Shown piece after piece: positions 59,150 through 64,000 of a DNA stretch of 64,000 bases. This DNA comes from Amycolatopsis nivea (lineage in GTDB: Bacteria; Actinomycetota; Actinomycetes; Mycobacteriales; Pseudonocardiaceae), in NCBI RefSeq assembly GCF_004522235.1, contig NZ_SDLT01000020.1:267-64266 (forward strand). Direction: 5' to 3'. A program made the position numbers and the translations under genes. Each line of letters starts with the position of its first letter. Positions within the stretch are counted from its first letter, which is position 1. The notes beneath the pieces are model-generated. The model was not told the DNA's origin and ran no database searches. It saw nothing but the letters and a program-made list of their open reading frames with translations.

Positions 59150-59881
59150 GTGGCGCTGAACGATCAGTCTTGGCCCGCCGACAGCCTGCTCGGCCGGATG
59201 TCCACCCGGACCAGGGAGGGCATTCTCGAACTCGGCACCACCGTGACTTATCGCGCCCGGCAGCAGATATTCCGGCAGGGCGAGGAAAGCCATCGCGTTC
59301 TGCTGCTGCTCGACGGACTGACGAAAATCGTCGTCCACACGGAACTCGGCAGGCCGGTCGTCCTGGCCCTGCGGGGCCGCGGGGACCTGCTCGGCGAACT
59401 GCTTGAGCGCCGCCATCCGGCGAACGTGGTGACCTGTACTCCCGTCCTCGCGAGATCGATCAGCGGCGCGCAACTGCAGGACTTCTTCCAGCGCAATCCG
59501 GACGGCTGGGCGGCCATGGCGGGCCGGCTGAACGCGCAATTGCACGCGTCCGACGCCCGCCGCGCGGAATTCATCGCGTACCCCGCGTCGGCTCGGGTCA
59601 GCCAAGCCCTCGCCGAAATCGCCGCTGCGCACGGAGTGCGCACTCCGGACGGGTGGGAGCTGCAGGCGGCGTTGACTCAGCCTGAAATCGCGTCGCTGGC
59701 CGGGGTCGCGCTCGCCACGTGCGAGAAAGCTCTGCGCAGACTGCGTCGATCCGGTCTGGTCCGACGGAGATCCCGACGGATCGTAGTCGGCGATCTGGCC
59801 CGGTTGACCCGATTCGGACTACTCGAACGCCAGAACCCGTCTCAATACGGGATCTGCGACCCCGATGTGCCGCACAGTTGA
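59150..59881 (+). CDS. Crp/Fnr-family protein with altered ligand cassette
   Basis: Protein of 243 residues, same layout and register as the Crp protein at 57745: beta-barrel then helix-turn-helix ALTQPEIASLAGVALATCEKALRRLRRSG. The cassette reads LGELLERRHPANVVTC, so Glu83 remains but the Arg-Thr/Ser-Ala that binds the cyclic phosphate is replaced by Ala-Asn-Val. It may bind another ligand or none. GTG 59150 directly abuts GAAGGA, so the exact start is uncertain. It lies 49 bases before the cyclase-like gene. Confidence 0.85.
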   Translation: MALNDQSWPADSLLGRMSTRTREGILELGTTVTYRARQQIFRQGEESHRVLLLLDGLTKIVVHTELGRPVVLALRGRGDLLGELLERRHPANVVTCTPVLARSISGAQLQDFFQRNPDGWAAMAGRLNAQLHASDARRAEFIAYPASARVSQALAEIAAAHGVRTPDGWELQAALTQPEIASLAGVALATCEKALRRLRRSGLVRRRSRRIVVGDLARLTRFGLLERQNPSQYGICDPDVPHS

Positions 59882-59930
59882 GAACTCAGAGTCATAGGAC
59901 TGGCTCGCTGAGCGCGGTCAAGGAGGACAG

Positions 59931-61172
59931 TTGCCGGACAACAGGGAATTTTCGAGGGTGTTGTTCGTCGCCGTCGATGCATGGCAGTACGGCGGCCGCG
60001 ACGGGCGTCAGCAGGCAGAGCTCCAGGAAGTTCTTGTCTCAGCGGTGAACTCGGCCGCGGAAGCCGCCGGCCTCGACCCGGCGGCATGGGAAAGGCAAGA
60101 CAGCGGCGACGGCTTCCTGGCGCTCGTCCACGACAGCAAAGCCGAACTGGCCCTCGTCGACCCGTTCGTACGGGAGCTGGACGCCCGGCTCTCACGTTTC
60201 AACTCGTCTCGGCGGTCGGAAAACCGGCTCCGGCTCCGGCTGGCGATCCATCACGGCAGCGCGATGCCCGCGGCCTGCGGCTACGCCTCACAGGGTCCCG
60301 TCGTGGTGGGCCGCCTCCTCGACGCGGCTCCTGTTCGAGCCGCGCTGGAGGCCGTTCCCGACGCGAACCTGGTCCAAGTCGTCTCGGAGACCATCTACCG
60401 CGACTCAGTGAGGCAACTGTTCACCGACCTGTCTCCCGATGACTTCACCGAGGTCGTCGTCGACACACCGGACAAAGGATTTCGAGCCACGGCGTGGGTC
60501 CGGGTTCCTGGAGCCAGCGCCGATCAGCTGTCCAGATTGACCAGTCCTCAGGCACTCGCCGTCTGCGTTCGACGGCCCGACGCTCCCGCCGCTCTCGCGG
60601 ATTCGATCCGCCGCGCGGCGCTCGCTTCTTTCGACGCCGCCGGGATCTCCGACGTCGAGAAGATCTCCGGCGGAGGCAACGACTTCATCGTCCCGCTTTC
60701 GGCACCAGCCACGGGAGGTATTGTGCTCGGGGTCTGGGTGGACCGCTTGACGCAAGCGCTCGCCGACGCCGGGAGCCCCGCGGTATCCGTCGGAATCGCA
60801 CTCGACAACGACCTCGCCACCGCACGACAGTTGGCTTGCGGCGAAGCTGCTACCGCGATTCTCACCGGAGTCGCGGACACGCACGCAGTACTGGTCGTGA
60901 CCGGCGTGGTGCACCAGCGGTTCGTCGTCGGGTCGTCGGCTCGAATGGTGGCCCCGGAAAGCTTCCGCAAAGTCGGCACCGAGCCGGATTCATGGCTCCG
61001 AGTCCACGGCTACGCCGTCCCTCCTGAGCCGCGCGCGGACCGGCCGTCGCCCGTGCCCGCGTGGGTACCGGCCGCCACGCCGCACAGCGGGCCGGTCTCC
61101 AACATCGGTCAAGCCACCATTCACGGGGACCACATCACCGGGACGGTCTACCGGTACGGGCGGATGGGATGA
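59931..61172 (+). CDS. Class III nucleotide-cyclase-like protein with tandem domain
   Basis: Protein of 413 residues. Domain 1 (about 8-192) follows class III cyclases: FVAVDAWQYGG with metal Asp16, SGDGFLALV with metal Asp60, RLRLAIHHGS, then VVVGRLLDAAPVRAAL with Arg128. The usual catalytic Asn of VN-x-A-x-R aligns with Val. Domain 2 (about 205-365) repeats the order in degenerate form (ALAVCVRRP, GGGNDFIVPL, VSVGIALDND, ATARQLACGEAA). The tail holds NIGQATIHGDHITG. TTG 59931 follows AAGGAGG. Stop overlaps the next ATG. Activity is unproven. Confidence 0.75.
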   Translation: MPDNREFSRVLFVAVDAWQYGGRDGRQQAELQEVLVSAVNSAAEAAGLDPAAWERQDSGDGFLALVHDSKAELALVDPFVRELDARLSRFNSSRRSENRLRLRLAIHHGSAMPAACGYASQGPVVVGRLLDAAPVRAALEAVPDANLVQVVSETIYRDSVRQLFTDLSPDDFTEVVVDTPDKGFRATAWVRVPGASADQLSRLTSPQALAVCVRRPDAPAALADSIRRAALASFDAAGISDVEKISGGGNDFIVPLSAPATGGIVLGVWVDRLTQALADAGSPAVSVGIALDNDLATARQLACGEAATAILTGVADTHAVLVVTGVVHQRFVVGSSARMVAPESFRKVGTEPDSWLRVHGYAVPPEPRADRPSPVPAWVPAATPHSGPVSNIGQATIHGDHITGTVYRYGRMG

Positions 61173-63460
61173 CTGACGACAACGCCGCGCCCCAGCCAGC
61201 GTCGGAACCAGCCACCCCGCCCGGCACCGACAAGCCGCCTTCCGCGGCGACGCCGAATACCGGCTCGGATGACGAGAAACACCTCTCGAATGAGAACGGG
61301 CGAGAGGTGAACGACGCTCTCTTCGCCGGAGAGAAATTTCTCGAGCCCGATAACACGCGGCGCGGACCGACCTCGACCATCCGCACCGCCACGATCGGCA
61401 CCATGCATGTCGGCGACCGATACGACATCGTCGTCGGGCAGAAGGTGGCCCACACAGTCGGCGCTGTGCCGGAGGAGTTGCTCCGCTGGGTCAGGCAACG
61501 GTACGTCACCGTGGAGTCCTACCGGGACCTGCGCGAAACGCTTGAAACACGGCGCGTGCTGCTGCTGCGCGGCCAGCCGGGAACCGGCCGGGTCACCACC
61601 GCGCTGCACCTGCTCGACGAGCTCGTGCCGGGCCGCGTTTTCCGGTGGGAATGCGGCAAGACCGCGAAATCGCTGACCAACGGCAGCTTCGCGAAGGACG
61701 ACGCCGGTTATCTGGTGGAGCTGCCCGCCAGGGTCAGCGGCGGACTGACCGAGACGATCCTCGACCAGCTCCGGAGCAAACTCGACGAATCCCGGTCCTA
61801 CTGCGTGCTCGTCGCCGCCGGAGATCCGCGGCATGACCGCTCGTTCGGGGGATACGCCGTCGGCTATCAGGCACCTGATTCTGCTGACCTCCTGCGGAAT
61901 CACATCCGGCACGAGACAGTTTCAGACGATCCGGCCGACCTCGAGGAGAAGCTGCTTCGGCTGTGCCGGAAGGCCTGGGTGTCGGCCGCGCTCGGGCCGT
62001 GTCCGACCCCGTCCGAGTCGGTCTGGATGGCGAGGCTCCTCACCCAGCACGCACGGGGGATCATTCCCGAGGAGAAGGTGCGAGAGGGCGGCCGGCAAGC
62101 CGTGGACATCCAGGTCGCTGAATGGTTCGGCGACCTGGTCGGGCTCGGACCCGGCACGGAGCTCAAGGAAGCGCTGCGGCTCGCCGCCTTCCGGATCGCG
62201 CTGGCGGTGCTCAACGGGACGCCCTACTCATTGGTGGCCGAAGCCGCCGACCTGTTGAGCCTGCGCTTCGCTGCTGGCGGAGAGGATCCGAAGGACAAGC
62301 CGCAAGAGGATCTGTCGCTGTTCGCTGACGATCCGGCAAGCCGGCTGCCCGCGCTGCGTGCGAAGGTCGTCGAAGGCTGCGCGACCTTCCGGCACGAGCT
62401 GATTCCCATGGAAATGCTGGAGTTCGAGGATCCGCGCTACCCGAAGGCGATCCTCAACCATGTCTGGCAGCACCACCACCGGCTCCGGAACGCGCTCGCC
62501 CCCTGGCTGCAGGAACTCGGCAAAGACAGGCGGACGATGGTGTGGGTCCGCGCCGCCCAGGTCATCGGTTATCTCGGCAGGCTCGATTTCGTCGACGTGT
62601 TCACGAAAATGATCGCGCCGGACTCCGAATCGGGCGAGGAGTTCGGCTGGAAGTCGGTCCGGCGCCGTTCGGCAGCCATCGCGTTGGATCAAGCCGCGCG
62701 CGACGAAAGCGTAGAACCCGCAGTCCTCGAACGGCTCCGGCACTGGCGCCGTCACGGGACTCTGGAGCAACGACAGACGACCGCGATAGCTTACGGCTAC
62801 GCCCTGGGGCGCAAACGGATCGCCACCGCACTTGAGGAACTTCGGGTACTGGGCACTCCGTCGGAACGTGCCAAGCCGTTCGCCTCGGGCGGCGAACAGG
62901 AGATCGTCTGGACGGCAGGCTACAGCGTGGCCAAACTGTTCGCGTTCGGGATGGTCTCGGAAGTCCTGGACCATCTCCGGATATGGCTGGCCAGCAGTCG
63001 CAGCAGCCTCCGGCGGCTCGCGCTGATCAGCATCGAACATCTCGCCAACTTCTATGCCTACGAACTCGATCACCTGTCCGTGTCGCTCGGGGACGACCGC
63101 CCGGCCCTGCCACCCGGCTCGGAACGGTGGCCGCTGCTTCCCGCGTTGTGCGCGGAGAACGCCGACCTCGCCCGGCGGGTTGCCGAACTGCTCGGAAAAG
63201 CCTTGAGGTCCCGCGAAAGCGACTTCCTGGCGAGGGTCTTGCTGGCCCGATGGGTTCGCTCGGCTGAACGCGACGCGACGCTGCTGGACGTGCTCGCCGA
63301 GTTCCTGGGCCGCCTGGTGGCCCGGGACGGCGACGCTCAGCGGCTGAAATATCTGATCAGACGGCTGCGCGACGACTGGGCAGATCCGCTCCGCCCGGAC
63401 GTCGCGACGCGATTGAGCACGCAGATCGACGAAAGCGAACGAACGAGGGTGGCGGCATGA
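61169..63460 (+). CDS. Large P-loop NTPase-like protein with helical-repeat C-terminus
   Basis: Protein of 763 residues. A disordered, Pro-rich N-terminus (1-65) leads to TIRTATIGTMHVGDRY, echoing the tail of the cyclase-like protein. A P-loop-like segment LLLRGQPGTGRVTTALHLL (132-150) has Arg where Lys is usual. A possible Walker B strand is CVLVAAGDP (212-220). The C-terminal half (about 400-755) is all-helical with HEAT-like units (VRAAQVIGYLGRLDFVDVFTKM, RRRSAAIALDQAARD). No effector domain recognised. ATGA overlaps at both ends couple it to its neighbours. STAND-like by inference. Confidence 0.65.
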   Translation: MTDDNAAPQPASEPATPPGTDKPPSAATPNTGSDDEKHLSNENGREVNDALFAGEKFLEPDNTRRGPTSTIRTATIGTMHVGDRYDIVVGQKVAHTVGAVPEELLRWVRQRYVTVESYRDLRETLETRRVLLLRGQPGTGRVTTALHLLDELVPGRVFRWECGKTAKSLTNGSFAKDDAGYLVELPARVSGGLTETILDQLRSKLDESRSYCVLVAAGDPRHDRSFGGYAVGYQAPDSADLLRNHIRHETVSDDPADLEEKLLRLCRKAWVSAALGPCPTPSESVWMARLLTQHARGIIPEEKVREGGRQAVDIQVAEWFGDLVGLGPGTELKEALRLAAFRIALAVLNGTPYSLVAEAADLLSLRFAAGGEDPKDKPQEDLSLFADDPASRLPALRAKVVEGCATFRHELIPMEMLEFEDPRYPKAILNHVWQHHHRLRNALAPWLQELGKDRRTMVWVRAAQVIGYLGRLDFVDVFTKMIAPDSESGEEFGWKSVRRRSAAIALDQAARDESVEPAVLERLRHWRRHGTLEQRQTTAIAYGYALGRKRIATALEELRVLGTPSERAKPFASGGEQEIVWTAGYSVAKLFAFGMVSEVLDHLRIWLASSRSSLRRLALISIEHLANFYAYELDHLSVSLGDDRPALPPGSERWPLLPALCAENADLARRVAELLGKALRSRESDFLARVLLARWVRSAERDATLLDVLAEFLGRLVARDGDAQRLKYLIRRLRDDWADPLRPDVATRLSTQIDESERTRVAA

Positions 63461-64000
63461 CCGAAAACCACGAGAACGACACATCGGCCGCTCCGGCCCC
63501 AGCCCCCGACTGGCTCGAAGCAGCCGCGGAGAACTACAACCCGGCGGTCCGCACTCTGCCCAGTTCCGCTTACGCACCGATTATCGCGGCCGAGCGCGTC
63601 AGCCGCCTCGGTTTCGCCCGGAAGCGGGCGATCCACCGCCCCTGGGTCGCTCGGGTCTTCGTGAAAGGCGACGGCAGTCTCGACTCCTTCGCCTGGCCGG
63701 CCCAGCCGACGACCGGAGAACTGGTCTGGGGCGGATACCGAGCGGTGTACGACGTCGACATGTCGCTGCGCAACCTCACTTTGGACATCGCTCTCCCCAG
63801 TTCCGGCGACGCGTTCGTCTTCCGCACCGAAGTGGATGTGCAGTGGCAGGTCGAGAAGCCGAAGACGGTCGTGGCCGAGGGAATCCGGGACATCCGCCGG
63901 CTGCTGGTCCCGCAACTGCTCGACGACCTCCGGCAAGCGAGCAGGGCATTGGCCGCCACCGATGTCGAAACCGCCGAGAAGGCGGTCAACGCGGCTTTCG
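63457..64000 (+). CDS. Band7/SPFH-like protein, partial (runs off window)
   Basis: The first 181 codons are present and the gene continues past the window. After a Pro/Ala-rich start, the segment VYDVDMSLRNLTLDIALPSS and FRTEVDVQWQVEKPKTVVAEGIRDIRRLLVPQLLDDLRQASR resembles SPFH/Band7 proteins of actinobacteria (beta-strand V-x-V-x-W-x-V-x-x-P, then a conserved helix). ATG 63457 overlaps the previous stop as ATGA, so it belongs to the same operon. Family call is by pattern and tentative. Confidence 0.55.
   Translation, partial: MTENHENDTSAAPAPAPDWLEAAAENYNPAVRTLPSSAYAPIIAAERVSRLGFARKRAIHRPWVARVFVKGDGSLDSFAWPAQPTTGELVWGGYRAVYDVDMSLRNLTLDIALPSSGDAFVFRTEVDVQWQVEKPKTVVAEGIRDIRRLLVPQLLDDLRQASRALAATDVETAEKAVNAAF

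Noticed and set aside
59931..61172. CBASS-type CD-NTase
   Set aside because: No GS-x10-DxD nucleotidyltransferase motif; the order of motifs fits class III cyclases instead.
1..64000. Transfer RNA, rRNA, insertion sequences or prophage genes
   Set aside because: None recognised by reading both strands; no transposase, integrase or phage structural motifs were seen. A tRNA scan would settle the RNA genes.

Overview
The window is high-GC actinobacterial DNA, best explained as a chromosome segment of a Pseudonocardiaceae-type actinomycete (Amycolatopsis-like). The support is the left-end gene order DUF4193 / cei / suhB / ppgK / principal sigma factor, which from memory matches Rv2699c-Rv2703 of Mycobacterium tuberculosis. 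A second, SigB-type sigma factor and the small actinobacterial families DUF3039, DUF3099 and DUF7455 also point there. I saw no tRNA, rRNA, insertion sequence, prophage or CRISPR array. The genus assignment is inference.

Layout. 0.1-5 kb: conserved sigA neighbourhood. 5.5-11.5 kb: dipeptide/oligopeptide ABC importer (two permeases, a fused double ATPase, a lipoprotein binding protein) closed by a strong terminator. 11.5-23.6 kb: single genes and pairs: DUF3592 protein, MFS exporter behind a structured leader, phosphotransferase, small membrane proteins, NarL-type two-component system with a decayed duplicate of its regulator's tail, amino-acid permease, HxlR/NAD(P)-binding divergent pair, glutamine-synthetase-like enzyme, EamA exporter. 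23.8-30 kb: DUF7455 protein, about 1 kb of repeats, and a sugar ABC operon with its ROK repressor and a clear upstream palindrome. 30-42.3 kb: helicase, YihY-type protein, HD hydrolase with the psuG-psuK pseudouridine catabolism pair, a second repeat locus, peptidase, methyltransferase with dtd, and sigB behind a textbook SigH/SigR-type promoter. 43-46.6 kb: class I fumarase, SRPBCC protein, third repeat locus, two paralogous lipoproteins. 46.6-52.2 kb: a tightly overlapped six-gene operon for aminoethylphosphonate-type uptake and breakdown, in which the phosphonatase-like gene has an in-frame TAG. 52.3-57.6 kb: DoxX, GntR/HutC regulator, amino-acid permease, secreted trypsin-like protease, MarR regulator with an alpha/beta hydrolase.

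57.7-64 kb (cut by the window end) is the most unusual region. It holds two Crp/Fnr-type proteins, a three-helix membrane protein resembling Pycsar PycTM effectors, a protein with a class III nucleotide-cyclase-like domain plus a second degenerate copy, a large NTPase-like protein with a helical-repeat tail, and a Band7/SPFH-like protein. The last three overlap by ATGA junctions. I propose a cyclic-nucleotide-linked conflict or stress-signalling module. Its function is inference.

Two further signals stand out. A dispersed 3'-flank element occurs three times, each with a perfect 23-bp hairpin whose outer pairs change in step between copies. A palindrome TCCAC(A/T)GTGGA occurs five times, far more often than base composition predicts.
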